Virus record (IMG/VR): IMGVR_UViG_3300035162_001861 | Coordinates: 1 to 22,150 of that record | Reading direction: 5' to 3' (one strand) | Source of the DNA: a virus | DNA length: 22,150 nt | Shown here: positions 1 through 7,227 of the stretch, one piece after another | How positions within the stretch are numbered: position 1 is the stretch's first letter | How the letters are laid out: every line of letters starts with the position of its first letter | Notes under the pieces: model-generated | Database searches by the model: none | Told to the model about the DNA's origin: nothing | What the model saw: only the letters and a program-made list of their open reading frames with translations | Program-made: the position numbers and the translations under genes

Positions 1-700
1 CTTGTTCTTTTAAAAAGTTTTCTACTGTGTATTTAGGTTTGTGGCCTAAACTTGCCATCAAATCTGTGTTTGCCTGTGTCTTTGTTCGTTCGCCAATAGT
101 ATTTACTTTTACAGGTAAATGCGGGGCTATATCTTGGATCCGTACAGTAGTGCCAGTACCGATGTCCAATGCACCAGTTATATTATTATGCATCAACAAC
201 ATAATACCATCTGTTAGATCTTCAATGTGAATAAAGTCTCTTTCGTGTGTAGTTACATACTCTAGAGTATTATTAAGCAATTTGTCAAAGAACATTCTTG
301 CACGAGGGCTTTCACTGTATACTGTATGGAAGCGCATAAAACAAACATTAGGGTGAGGAATAAATTCAATCACATGCTTGCTTGCGGCATAAGGATTTAA
401 TTCTGGTTCATACTGTGAACTTGATCCTGCTACTAATACACGAACATCTTGGTAGTGTTCTAGAATTCTTTTTGTTCCTTCTACGTTGTTATTCCAATAC
501 TTTGTAGGATCATCAAGACTTTCTCGTACTCCTCCAATGCCTGCTAAATGAATAACAAAGTCTGCCTTTGGTAGCTCTGCGGTTAAAATATTTTTACCTT
601 CTCGAACATCTAACCCAATTATAGTATGTCCTCGTTCTTGTAACTTCTCACTTAACCTAGAGCCAATAAACCCTGCGTGTCCTGTAAGTAATATATCCAT
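1..700 (-). CDS. NAD-dependent epimerase/dehydratase (extended SDR), 3' end outside window
   Basis: The frame opens at an ATG at 698-700 and stays open to the left edge (about 233 codons), so the C-terminus is missing. The N-terminus has the Rossmann glycine motif GHAGFIG, and further in lies the extended-SDR active-site motif YAASK preceded by the serine stretch AGSSSQ. These are the hallmarks of NDP-sugar epimerases and dehydratases such as UDP-glucose 4-epimerase or GDP-fucose synthase; the exact substrate cannot be told. Its ATG overlaps the stop of the upstream UDP-glucose-dehydrogenase-like gene by one base (TAATG), implying translational coupling. The pair suggests phage-encoded nucleotide-sugar remodelling, perhaps of the host envelope or of virion glycans (inference). 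Fold assignment is confident, the specific reaction is not. Confidence 0.88.
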   Translation of the reverse strand, partial: MDILLTGHAGFIGSRLSEKLQERGHTIIGLDVREGKNILTAELPKADFVIHLAGIGGVRESLDDPTKYWNNNVEGTKRILEHYQDVRVLVAGSSSQYEPELNPYAASKHVIEFIPHPNVCFMRFHTVYSESPRARMFFDKLLNNTLEYVTTHERDFIHIEDLTDGIMLLMHNNITGALDIGTGTTVRIQDIAPHLPVKVNTIGERTKTQANTDLMASLGHKPKYTVENFLKEQ

Positions 701-1452
701 TAATCTTTCCTTTTATTATTATTGCTTTTTACAGCCGCATGTAATATCGGCATTGATACACCGACTACGTGTGCTGAGTACAATAGTGCTTCTGTATCTT
801 TAGGAAAACATGCTCCGCCAAATCCTAGTTCGCCATCTGGTCCAGGAACTTGCATATGACTAGGGGTAATTCTTTCATCCATCCCTACTAGATCTTTTAC
901 ACTGTTGTATGATATGTTTGCAATCTTGCACAAGTCAGATACTTCATTAAAGAACGCAACCTTAGTTGCTAAAAAACTGTTACGCAAATACTTTGTCATA
1001 ATTAGTTCTTCAACTGTTGCATACACCGGAGTAAACATTTTGCACAAAATAAACACATCATTCCAAAACTCTGAATTGCCACCGCCAAATAACATCTTGT
1101 TCTGCTTTTCAAAGTCTTCGTTTGCATTAGCCGCTGTTAAAAACTCAGGACTAAATGTAATTTGTTTATTCATTGGTGCTAGATCTTTGCGCCAGCCTTC
1201 TAAACTAATTGTACTTTTAATTAGAATAGGTTTATCTTGAGGACATGCTTTAACTACTGTTTCAACAATAGTCATATTACATGCTCCTGTTGGAGTAGTT
1301 GGTGTCGGGACGCAAATAATATATCCTTCGCTATCGTCATCAATAACATTTTCATTATATTGCGGATCAACTATCTTAACATTATGATAGTCTTTGAGTA
1401 CGTTATATACTGCTTTGCCTACAAAGCCGTACCCTATTAAAGTTAGTTTCAT
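700..1452 (-). CDS. UDP-glucose/GDP-mannose dehydrogenase-like protein, short form
   Basis: This 250-residue protein begins with an NAD-binding GxGxxG motif (IGYGFVG, residues 6-12) and retains the catalytic cysteine motif GGACFPKD near residue 212. That Cys is the thioester nucleophile of the family, which oxidises NDP-sugars twice to NDP-uronic acids. Family members are normally about 400-450 residues, so the C-terminal NDP-sugar-binding domain is absent: the protein ends soon after the central helix. There is no sign of a frameshift continuation, because the stop is directly fused to the next gene (TAATG). Its start overlaps the upstream small gene by ATGA. It could be active on another substrate or act as a homomultimer, or may have lost activity. 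Family assignment is strong, function uncertain. Confidence 0.85.
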   Translation of the reverse strand: MKLTLIGYGFVGKAVYNVLKDYHNVKIVDPQYNENVIDDDSEGYIICVPTPTTPTGACNMTIVETVVKACPQDKPILIKSTISLEGWRKDLAPMNKQITFSPEFLTAANANEDFEKQNKMLFGGGNSEFWNDVFILCKMFTPVYATVEELIMTKYLRNSFLATKVAFFNEVSDLCKIANISYNSVKDLVGMDERITPSHMQVPGPDGELGFGGACFPKDTEALLYSAHVVGVSMPILHAAVKSNNNKRKD

Positions 1453-1664
1453 TTGTCCTCCGTTTTTAATTTAAGTTTTGGGTGTATAGCTTTATCATTA
1501 AAGATATCACCTGCCATAGCTTGTATTTGTTCAACAAGATGTGTTACTCGTATTACGTCATACTCTTCGCCAGGCGCTTTTTTATACTTTTCGCGATGTG
1601 CTATCATTGCCATATCTTGCATTGCTTGTATTTTCTTTAGTAATTCATCAACAGTATGTTGCAT
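1449..1664 (-). CDS. Small hypothetical protein
   Basis: A 71-residue, mostly helical, charged protein with no membrane segment or recognisable catalytic motif; it is rich in Met, Gln and Lys in the first half. Its ATG overlaps the cupin stop by one base at 1664, and its stop overlaps the dehydrogenase ATG (ATGA), so it is embedded in a coupled cluster with the nucleotide-sugar genes. The function is not recognised. The tight packing on both sides is the main evidence that it is translated. Confidence 0.7.
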   Translation of the reverse strand: MQHTVDELLKKIQAMQDMAMIAHREKYKKAPGEEYDVIRVTHLVEQIQAMAGDIFNDKAIHPKLKLKTEDK

Positions 1665-2005
1665 TAGTGTGTTCTCCTACCGTCAAATACACAAACAAAA
1701 TAGCAACCTAGCGGACCAGCAGATACCCGATGAAACCATCCATCTGGAATAAGAACGACATCTCCTGCTAATACATTTTGTTCTGTTCGGTTTGCGTTTA
1801 GATCAATTAATTCCATTTTACCACTGCCTTTAACAAAGTAATATACTTCTTCTTGGTTCACATGTGCGTGTCCTGAAGTTGACTTGCCTGGGTGCAGTTC
1901 AGTTGAGCTAACTACTAAGTTGTTTAAAGTTTTATTATCCGTTACAATATAGCGGTCGTCTTCTTTAACAACTTCACCGCCGATATTATCAATATGTAAT
2001 TTCAT
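1664..2005 (-). CDS. Cupin-domain protein (sugar-isomerase-like single cupin)
   Basis: A 113-residue single-domain cupin. The motif HAHVNQEEVYYFVKGSG matches cupin motif 1 (HxH, then E, then G) and PDGWFHRV matches motif 2 (the metal-binding His). These residues normally bind one divalent metal. A longer reading frame starts at 2023, but the ATG at 2003-2005 is preferred: it has GGAGAG a few bases upstream, lying in the last codons of DNA polymerase, and begins one base after the polymerase stop. Single cupins beside SDR and dehydrogenase genes often act on sugar nucleotides or phosphates, for example as isomerases or epimerases; that role here is inference. Confidence 0.85.
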   Translation of the reverse strand: MKLHIDNIGGEVVKEDDRYIVTDNKTLNNLVVSSTELHPGKSTSGHAHVNQEEVYYFVKGSGKMELIDLNANRTEQNVLAGDVVLIPDGWFHRVSAGPLGCYFVCVFDGRRTH

Positions 2006-2006
2006 T

Positions 2007-4676
2007 TTACTCTCCAAAGTCAAATAAACTTGAAAATGTATTATGCCTCTTTGTATCTTCTAGTGGATAGTTAAGCACACCAATCAAGTTGTCTAGTTTG
2101 TTATCAATAATAGTTTCTGCCATTGCCGCATCATCAAACGGCAACTCTTTGAACCACTGTGGAATACGCAACTCGTCTGTTGGGTATGCAACACTAGTAT
2201 AACCTAGTGGGTTCTGTTTTAGTTTGCAAACAATAACTTTCATACCGTCGACAATCTCTTCCGAATATTTGTCGCCGTTCATACGTTTAAGTGTATTCCA
2301 ATTAATACTAGCTCTAACGTGACCAGGCATGTTTGCTTTGCCTTGTTTTTCTTCTAGTCGTTGATAGTGCCCAACTTTGTTTGCACGTTTCGGACTACCT
2401 TTTTCATATCCGGGGCGTTCATGGAACTCCTGACGGAACTCTGTAATGCGATCAAGGACATTTTTCTGCGGTTTATCAGTAAGCACCATAAGCAATAGTT
2501 CACTTAAAAACTCTTGCATAAACACAGGAGTATCTGATCTACGTAAGTCCAAGCCCATTGCTTTTACTTTACCTGCTTTGCCGTCTACATCTGTTCTAAA
2601 GCCTTCAATGTCTGTAACTAATGCCGCATAACGCTTCTTAGTAATAAACAATCCTGACTGTGCAACAATCTCTCTAGCCGCCGCAATAACGTCCGACCTA
2701 CTCTTTGGACAATGAAATGCTTCTTGCATCATGCCCGGAAATGTTACGTTTGCCGCTTCGCATACTTGGTCATACAATGTAATAATATTGTCTTTCTCCC
2801 AGGGAATATTTCCTGCGTCAATGTCATCTTTAAGTGTAGGGTATGCGCTAAAGTAACAAGAGTCAGTATCACCATAAATCATTGCATCACCAGTGTGATC
2901 ATATGTGCCTGTAATAGTTTTGTTAACTTCTGCACTCATGTGTTTAACAATAGTACGTCCTGTTAGTGTAGTTGACTGTCCAATACGCTTGTCAAAGAAT
3001 CTACAACCTGGATTAAGAATCGCACCATACAAACTGTTCAAGTTAATCTTCTTAACCAACTGTCGCTTATCCCAATACTCAGTTTCAACAGCATTCTTAG
3101 CATCTTTTGCTTTCTTAAGATGCGCCTGTAAGTCTTTACGTTCACTGTACCAACGTTTTAATAGTCCCGGTATAACACCTTCATGTTCTGTTGTAAAGAT
3201 TGTGCCATTAGCACTTAGCATCCAGGGTTGATTGCTATCAAATATTAGTTGATGTATTTCAGCACCACTCAGGATATCTTGGTTGCCATTCTCCCAATCA
3301 ATAGTAAGAGAAATGTCACGCTTCTTATCCATAACTGCTTCGTACTCCTCAGTACTAAAGCGTCCTTCCCAACTACCAGCAAAAGTTTTCTTCTTTAAGC
3401 CCATGTCTTCTGTTACACGAGCGTCACTAATCTCCGGACGTATTTGTCCTACAACAGTAGCAGGATCCATATTCAATGCACGAATCACTGATGGATACAG
3501 TGAGTTCAAATCCATTGAACCAACCCACTTGTGTAAGCCCTTCTTTGGAAATGCAACATATGCACCTGCGGCTTGCGTAGCTTCGTCATCACGCTTTTGC
3601 CTATTAGGTACTTGAAATCCACGCCTGTGTGCTTCGTTAACAATAGCTTGCTCTGTAACTGCTACAGCACCCATTGTAGTCTGCAACATAACAGTATTAG
3701 AGTGCGCCAGTTCGTTTGCTAGATCAATAAACTTTAGCTTCTTGTCTAGCTTGTCAAGTAGTGCAGTATCTTGAATGTTATATTCAATAAACTTACGGAA
3801 GTCGTTGTTGTATAGCTGATCAAGTGTTCCTTCATACGGAACTTTGTTCTCACCTACTTCAACTTCGCCAATAGCATCTAGTCGATATGTGTGACGTTCT
3901 TCGTATGTGTACTTACGATACAAGTTTAAGCTATCCAAGTGTACACGACCAACTAGGTCAAATGTCTGACTTTCTTTGCCATACTTTTCGTACATACGCT
4001 TCTTAGGAAGTTGTCCCCACAAGCAGAATCTACGTGTGTCATCTTTACTTAATACCCTTGCAGTCCTGTTTACAGTATACGGAATATCATATCCTTCACT
4101 GTTCCAGCCACTTAGTACGTCACTGTCTTCAATTAATGTTAAGAAGGTGTCAATCATGTCACCTTCTTTTTCAAACAACATTACGTTGTCAATGCCTTCA
4201 AGCTCTTTACGTGCTTCTTCCATAGTAAGTGTTTTAGGTGGTACAGCAATACACACCATTGTGTCAAGCCATTGCAAATACACACTAATACTTGTAATAG
4301 GCATAAACGGATCACTAGGATCAGCAAAGCCTCGCTCTGGATCAAAGTCAGTCTCAATGTCAAAGAAAGCAATGTTTAGTTTAGGTGCATCTTGATTAAG
4401 ATAGTTTTCACTTAAACATTGGAAGATTGGATTAATGTCGCTTTCAAACAACTTCTTTGAGTTGTTAATTGCTTGTTCCTTGCGAAACTCTTTAGTATTC
4501 TTACATACAATACGGCTTAGTGAATCACCAAATATGCTTTTGTACTTGCCTCTTGGATCTTCATGGTAAAAAGTGTACTTAATTGGATATTCTGTAAAGC
4601 GCCTCTTACCTTCTTTGCGCTCTACTACCCTAATAATGTCTGCATCTCTGTCAAACAGTGCGTCTACATAGCTCAT
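2007..4676 (-). CDS. 43: T4-like family B DNA polymerase (gp43)
   Basis: This is the replicative DNA polymerase with 3'-5' proofreading, 889 residues against 898 in T4 gp43. All diagnostic motifs are present: Exo I FFDIETD (D106, E108), Exo II GWNSEGYDIPY (D197), Exo III YNIQD (D303), Pol A MDLNSLYPS (D389), Pol B KINLNSLYGA (about 543-552), Pol C YGDTDS (D603, D605) and a later TKKRY. It therefore looks intact and active in both polymerase and exonuclease sites. The start overlaps the 2OG-oxygenase-like gene by ATGA, and the final codons carry the ribosome binding site of the cupin gene. It lies in the unit downstream of the sigma-70 promoter at 6137-6165, consistent with early expression. 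In the cell it would work with a phage sliding clamp and loader, which are not in this window. Confidence 0.98.
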   Translation of the reverse strand: MSYVDALFDRDADIIRVVERKEGKRRFTEYPIKYTFYHEDPRGKYKSIFGDSLSRIVCKNTKEFRKEQAINNSKKLFESDINPIFQCLSENYLNQDAPKLNIAFFDIETDFDPERGFADPSDPFMPITSISVYLQWLDTMVCIAVPPKTLTMEEARKELEGIDNVMLFEKEGDMIDTFLTLIEDSDVLSGWNSEGYDIPYTVNRTARVLSKDDTRRFCLWGQLPKKRMYEKYGKESQTFDLVGRVHLDSLNLYRKYTYEERHTYRLDAIGEVEVGENKVPYEGTLDQLYNNDFRKFIEYNIQDTALLDKLDKKLKFIDLANELAHSNTVMLQTTMGAVAVTEQAIVNEAHRRGFQVPNRQKRDDEATQAAGAYVAFPKKGLHKWVGSMDLNSLYPSVIRALNMDPATVVGQIRPEISDARVTEDMGLKKKTFAGSWEGRFSTEEYEAVMDKKRDISLTIDWENGNQDILSGAEIHQLIFDSNQPWMLSANGTIFTTEHEGVIPGLLKRWYSERKDLQAHLKKAKDAKNAVETEYWDKRQLVKKINLNSLYGAILNPGCRFFDKRIGQSTTLTGRTIVKHMSAEVNKTITGTYDHTGDAMIYGDTDSCYFSAYPTLKDDIDAGNIPWEKDNIITLYDQVCEAANVTFPGMMQEAFHCPKSRSDVIAAAREIVAQSGLFITKKRYAALVTDIEGFRTDVDGKAGKVKAMGLDLRRSDTPVFMQEFLSELLLMVLTDKPQKNVLDRITEFRQEFHERPGYEKGSPKRANKVGHYQRLEEKQGKANMPGHVRASINWNTLKRMNGDKYSEEIVDGMKVIVCKLKQNPLGYTSVAYPTDELRIPQWFKELPFDDAAMAETIIDNKLDNLIGVLNYPLEDTKRHNTFSSLFDFGE

Positions 4677-5281
4677 TCTGAATCCTTATATTCAATATCG
4701 TTTATATTTCCTGCTATTACATATCGGTTGCTATTACACGCAGATACTCTGTGCAGTAAGGAAGACGGAAACATAATAATCATTCCATTATACACTGGAA
4801 CGTGTACTTCGTCAACCTTTTCCTGGTCGTCATTAAGTTGTATAAAAGTAAGTGGCGTAGGGTCGTCACCAACATCAGCATAATACACCCAACTATATCT
4901 TGAATATGTGCCGTGTTCGTGAGGCATACTGCATTGTCCGGGCAAGTATTCTTGAAACCAAACGTTTGCATCTATATGTAAGTTATTAGTATTTTGGATT
5001 TGGTCTGTAATAAATTTAGGACCACGAGGACGAAGTATATTAGTACAGTACCACAGATGAACTTCATCTAGTAACGGTCCAAGTACATCGCTATGTTCTT
5101 GATGTGCAAACCATTCAGTTTTCCAACCTTGTTGGTCTACTCCAGGAATGCCGTTTCCTTGCTTTTTATTCTCTAGGAAGTAGTCAATTATACTAGCATC
5201 ACTATTACGAGAACGTCCAAGATGACTGTGCTTGATAGTCATCGGGTGCGAGAGGTGGAACGTGTTTATACTATACTTCAT
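4673..5281 (-). CDS. Putative 2-oxoglutarate/Fe(II)-dependent oxygenase
   Basis: A 202-residue protein resembling the 2OG-Fe(II) oxygenases common in marine T4-like phages. The core begins with a beta-rich stretch carrying PHEHGTYSRYSWVYYADVG (first metal His region near residue 118), and later FPSSLLHRVSACNSNRY supplies the distal His and the Arg expected to bind 2OG carboxylate. The metal-binding set looks like HxH...H rather than the classical HxD...H, or else another acidic residue is the ligand. Substrate unknown: nucleic acid, protein or small metabolite are all possible. GAGG lies six bases before the ATG. Its stop overlaps the DNA polymerase start by ATGA, so the two are probably translated together. 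Confidence 0.72.
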   Translation of the reverse strand: MKYSINTFHLSHPMTIKHSHLGRSRNSDASIIDYFLENKKQGNGIPGVDQQGWKTEWFAHQEHSDVLGPLLDEVHLWYCTNILRPRGPKFITDQIQNTNNLHIDANVWFQEYLPGQCSMPHEHGTYSRYSWVYYADVGDDPTPLTFIQLNDDQEKVDEVHVPVYNGMIIMFPSSLLHRVSACNSNRYVIAGNINDIEYKDSE

Positions 5282-5350
5282 TTATATCCTCGTTGCTTAT
5301 TGGCCAACTTAACCGTCTACATGCCTAGCTATTGCTATTGGCGTTACTTC

Positions 5351-5358
5351 TATTTATT
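5351..5358 (-). promoter_or_regulatory. Possible weak late-type promoter box AATAAATA
   Basis: On the minus strand AATAAATA lies across the stop of the 72-residue membrane-protein gene reading frame region, about 70 bases before the 2OG-oxygenase-like gene. It matches T4 TATAAATA in seven of eight positions, but it lacks the G seen in the clearer boxes of this window. The 75-base gap 5282-5356 holds nothing else that is recognisable beyond the ribosome binding site. Confidence 0.3.
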
Positions 5359-5575
5359 AGAACAATAAGCCCGCAATGTAAATTACGGTTAGTCCTACGT
5401 TCATAACAATTAAACTTTGTTCTTTCCAAAGGACACCAACAAGTATCCAAAGGCTATTACTAATAATGAACGCCCAAATGTACAAAGGGTAAACATTAAA
5501 TGCGGCTAGAGTAGCGGCTGTTAATAAACAAACAGTTGCTACCCATGCTAGCCATTGATAGGGCTTTACCACCAT
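5357..5575 (-). CDS. Small membrane protein with three predicted TM segments
   Basis: A 72-residue, almost wholly hydrophobic protein. Three likely membrane spans are visible: residues about 8-27 (WLAWVATVCLLTAATLAAF), 31-50 (LYIWAFIISNSLWILVGVLW) and 54-72 (SLIVMNVGLTVIYIAGLLF). The pattern SNSLWI..G.LW followed by MN recalls half-size three-helix transporters (SemiSWEET or PnuC type), but the resemblance is weak. It overlaps the preceding 3-TM gene by ten bases, so the two are likely co-translated and may act together. Confidence 0.72.
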   Translation of the reverse strand: MVVKPYQWLAWVATVCLLTAATLAAFNVYPLYIWAFIISNSLWILVGVLWKEQSLIVMNVGLTVIYIAGLLF

Positions 5576-5847
5576 AACGCGGCAACTCCATATCCGTATA
5601 CATTAACTACTGCAAAATATGCTGTTAACAACATGACCCAGGCCGCACCTCTACGTACAGCCGCATAACATTGTGAAACTGCTCCAATAAAGAATCCTGG
5701 ATAAACGAATAGCATATTTGGATCTCTTGCGTTAACAGCAAGTGTTAAACTTGCGGCTACAGTGAAGATAAAACTTATAAGCTCAAACGCAAATGCAGTT
5801 TTGTCTGTTGTGTAGCTGTTAATCCAGAACTCTTTAATTTTTTGCAT
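5566..5847 (-). CDS. Small membrane protein with three predicted TM segments
   Basis: A 93-residue protein with a short polar N-terminus and three hydrophobic stretches: AFAFELISFIFTVAASLTLA, MLFVYPGFFIGAVSQCYAAV and AAWVMLLTAYFAVVNVYGYG. No catalytic motif or signal peptidase site is seen. It starts three bases after the dsbA stop and overlaps the next membrane-protein gene by ten bases. Together they look like a two-subunit membrane device of unknown role in the early region; a transporter or membrane-remodelling function would be guesswork. Confidence 0.75.
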   Translation of the reverse strand: MQKIKEFWINSYTTDKTAFAFELISFIFTVAASLTLAVNARDPNMLFVYPGFFIGAVSQCYAAVRRGAAWVMLLTAYFAVVNVYGYGVAALWW

Positions 5848-5850
5848 ATA

Positions 5851-6111
5851 TTACTTGTCTTTTCCAACTGTTACAACTAGTGTTTCTAAATCATCAAACT
5901 CATTAGCCACTTTGTCCCAGTCACCTTTGTGTGCAACTTTAATTGCTTTATTAATAAGACCTGGCTTGATGTCAAGCTCTTCGGCAATAGCCTTTACAGT
6001 TTCTTTAAGACCTTCACTTAGATCTTCTATTTCTCTTAAAACTGTTGCGCCTTCATTAACAAGACGTTCTAGTTTTGCTTTTTCTTCTGCCCCGTAGGTA
6101 CGATCACTCAT
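5851..6111 (-). CDS. dsbA: DsbA-like dsDNA-binding late transcription protein
   Basis: The 86-residue protein matches the size (T4 DsbA is 89) and layout of T4 DsbA, a double-stranded DNA-binding protein that helps late transcription. A helical, acidic N-terminal half leads into EELDIKPGLINKAIKVAHKG, which parallels the ELGVDGKMFNRLLALYHK region of T4 DsbA, followed by an acidic C-terminus. AAGGAG lies eight bases upstream of the ATG. It is the first full-length gene after the perfect sigma-70 promoter at 6137-6165, so it should be made early, ahead of the late genes it would assist. Identification rests on pattern similarity and context. Confidence 0.8.
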   Translation of the reverse strand: MSDRTYGAEEKAKLERLVNEGATVLREIEDLSEGLKETVKAIAEELDIKPGLINKAIKVAHKGDWDKVANEFDDLETLVVTVGKDK

Positions 6112-6136
6112 AGATAAACTCCTTATGTTCTCTTAT

Positions 6137-6165
6137 ATTATACATGATTATTTAGGTAATGTCAA
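6137..6165 (-). promoter_or_regulatory. Perfect consensus sigma-70 promoter (early promoter of the dsbA-polymerase unit)
   Basis: On the minus strand TTGACA (6160-6165) and TATAAT (6137-6142) are separated by exactly 17 bases, so both hexamers match the bacterial housekeeping consensus in all twelve positions. Start of transcription would be near 6130, leaving a short leader containing the AAGGAG of dsbA. Position just downstream of a strong terminator makes this the entry of the early replication unit. Confidence 0.93.
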
Positions 6166-6170
6166 GCGTT

Positions 6171-6236
6171 TTATTTAATAAATTCACCAATTTGTTTGTG
6201 AACATCTGGATGATGAACAAGTTCTTTTAGTGTCAT
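6171..6236 (-). CDS. Possible 21-residue peptide
   Basis: An ATG at 6234-6236 opens a 21-codon frame reading MTLKELVHHPDVHKQIGEFI plus Lys and ending in TAA at 6171-6173. The predicted peptide is amphipathic and helical-looking, with three His residues. There is no Shine-Dalgarno sequence. The ORF begins 12 bases after the T-run of the terminator and stops six bases before the -35 of the early promoter, so it fills the gap exactly. It could be real, a decayed gene tail, or chance. Confidence 0.3.
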   Translation of the reverse strand: MTLKELVHHPDVHKQIGEFIK

Positions 6237-6247
6237 AACGTTCGGTC

Positions 6248-6279
6248 AAAAAAAAGCACCATTCCCACGTGGTGCTTTT
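6248..6279 (-). terminator. Rho-independent terminator closing the late block
   Basis: On the minus strand a ten-base-pair stem (AAAAGCACCA paired with TGGTGCTTTT, arms 6270-6279 and 6252-6261) with an eight-base loop is followed by an unbroken run of eight T. It lies 43 bases after the stop of the gene at 6322 and before the early promoter, so it separates late readthrough from the early unit. A weaker five-base inverted repeat (GTAAC/GTTAC, 6282-6298) precedes it. Confidence 0.93.
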
Positions 6280-6321
6280 GTGTAACCTTAACAGTTACGA
6301 TTCTAAGGTAGTTAGAATTTG

Positions 6322-7194
6322 TTAGGCATCACCTTTTACTTTGTGACAGCTATCGCCTTTACCTCTCCGATAGCCTTTCCAGCATACTTTACCATGACTG
6401 CCTTTTTTCTTTTTACTCGTTTCTTCGTCGAGTGTAGTATAACTTGGGTTGCCACACTCGGAGCAGTTAGCTAATTTTTTTTTTGAGTTTGCCTCTGCTA
6501 ATTTAGCAAAAAGAGTGTCTTCGTAAGATCCGCCTTCTTTTACTTTTTTATTTTTCTTAGCACGTTCGCCACGCTCTGGAAGTTTTTTATAACCTTCACC
6601 GTATGATTTTAATCTAGCGGCGTTTTCAGCTCGTTTTTTTACAAGATCTGCTTCATATTCAGCACTACGTTTAGCACGATGATCTTCTAAGTCTTTGCCC
6701 TGTAGCCCGGGTTTTTTATTTTGTTTAGGGATACTCTTACCACCATTATAAGCGCCTGCTTTAGCCGCTTGGTCTGATGCACTTGATCTAGCTTCTTCAA
6801 CAGCTTTGCCTTTAGTAGTAGCATCAACATAACGGTCATCACCGGCTTTCATTCTTTTGTATGCTTCGGTGCCGGCTTTTTTATCAGCGTCAGTAACCTT
6901 CATTTTCTCTGGAGCGGCTTGCTTCTTTGCTTCAGTAACTTCGTCAAATTTTGTTTCATAGTCTAAATGATGATATACACTGCCTAAATAGTCAGCGGCT
7001 TTAGTAATCTTTGCTTGTACCCAACCATCGAGGCCTTGTTCTTCACTAATGCCTGCAAGCATTTCGTGTAGTTTAATTCCGTACTTTGCAATCTTATATA
7101 GATCGGCACGTGCCATTTGTACTTCGTGGTCTTTATCAACTTTGTAAGCCATGTCAGCTAAACCAGTTTCTTTTAGATCTTTTTCTCTCATCAT
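6322..7194 (-). CDS. Conserved phage protein, Lys-rich, with C-terminal Cys-containing tail
   Basis: A 290-residue, highly charged protein of the kind found in marine T4-like phages. Residues about 20-90 form a helical domain (DHEVQMARADLYKIAKYGIK and onward to SVYHHLDYE). The middle is a long Lys/Ala-rich low-complexity region, probably disordered. The C-terminus carries CSECGNPSY, then KGSHGKVCWKGYRRG and a final Cys-His, a possible small zinc site. Two adjacent ATGs follow AAGGATAAT; either could be used. A late-type box GATAAATA (7220-7227) overlaps the upstream gene's stop, and the T4-like terminator follows, so this is the last gene of the late block. Function unknown; virion-associated by context. 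Confidence 0.72.
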   Translation of the reverse strand: MMREKDLKETGLADMAYKVDKDHEVQMARADLYKIAKYGIKLHEMLAGISEEQGLDGWVQAKITKAADYLGSVYHHLDYETKFDEVTEAKKQAAPEKMKVTDADKKAGTEAYKRMKAGDDRYVDATTKGKAVEEARSSASDQAAKAGAYNGGKSIPKQNKKPGLQGKDLEDHRAKRSAEYEADLVKKRAENAARLKSYGEGYKKLPERGERAKKNKKVKEGGSYEDTLFAKLAEANSKKKLANCSECGNPSYTTLDEETSKKKKGSHGKVCWKGYRRGKGDSCHKVKGDA

Positions 7195-7219
7195 ATTATC
7201 CTTGCATACACTTATAATG

Positions 7220-7227
7220 TATTTATC
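7220..7227 (-). promoter_or_regulatory. Late-type promoter box GATAAATA
   Basis: Minus-strand GATAAATA differs from T4 TATAAATA only in the first base. By T4 geometry (+1 six bases past the last A) the transcript would start near 7214, giving a 20-base leader that contains AAGGAT before the start of the 290-residue gene. It overlaps the stop codon of the gene at 7223. Confidence 0.65.

Noticed and set aside
3976-4395. 139-codon open frame on the plus strand inside DNA polymerase
   Set aside because: It lies wholly opposite a polymerase reading frame with intact motifs, lacks a Shine-Dalgarno sequence and gives a low-complexity Ser/Leu-rich product; it is a shadow of the real gene.
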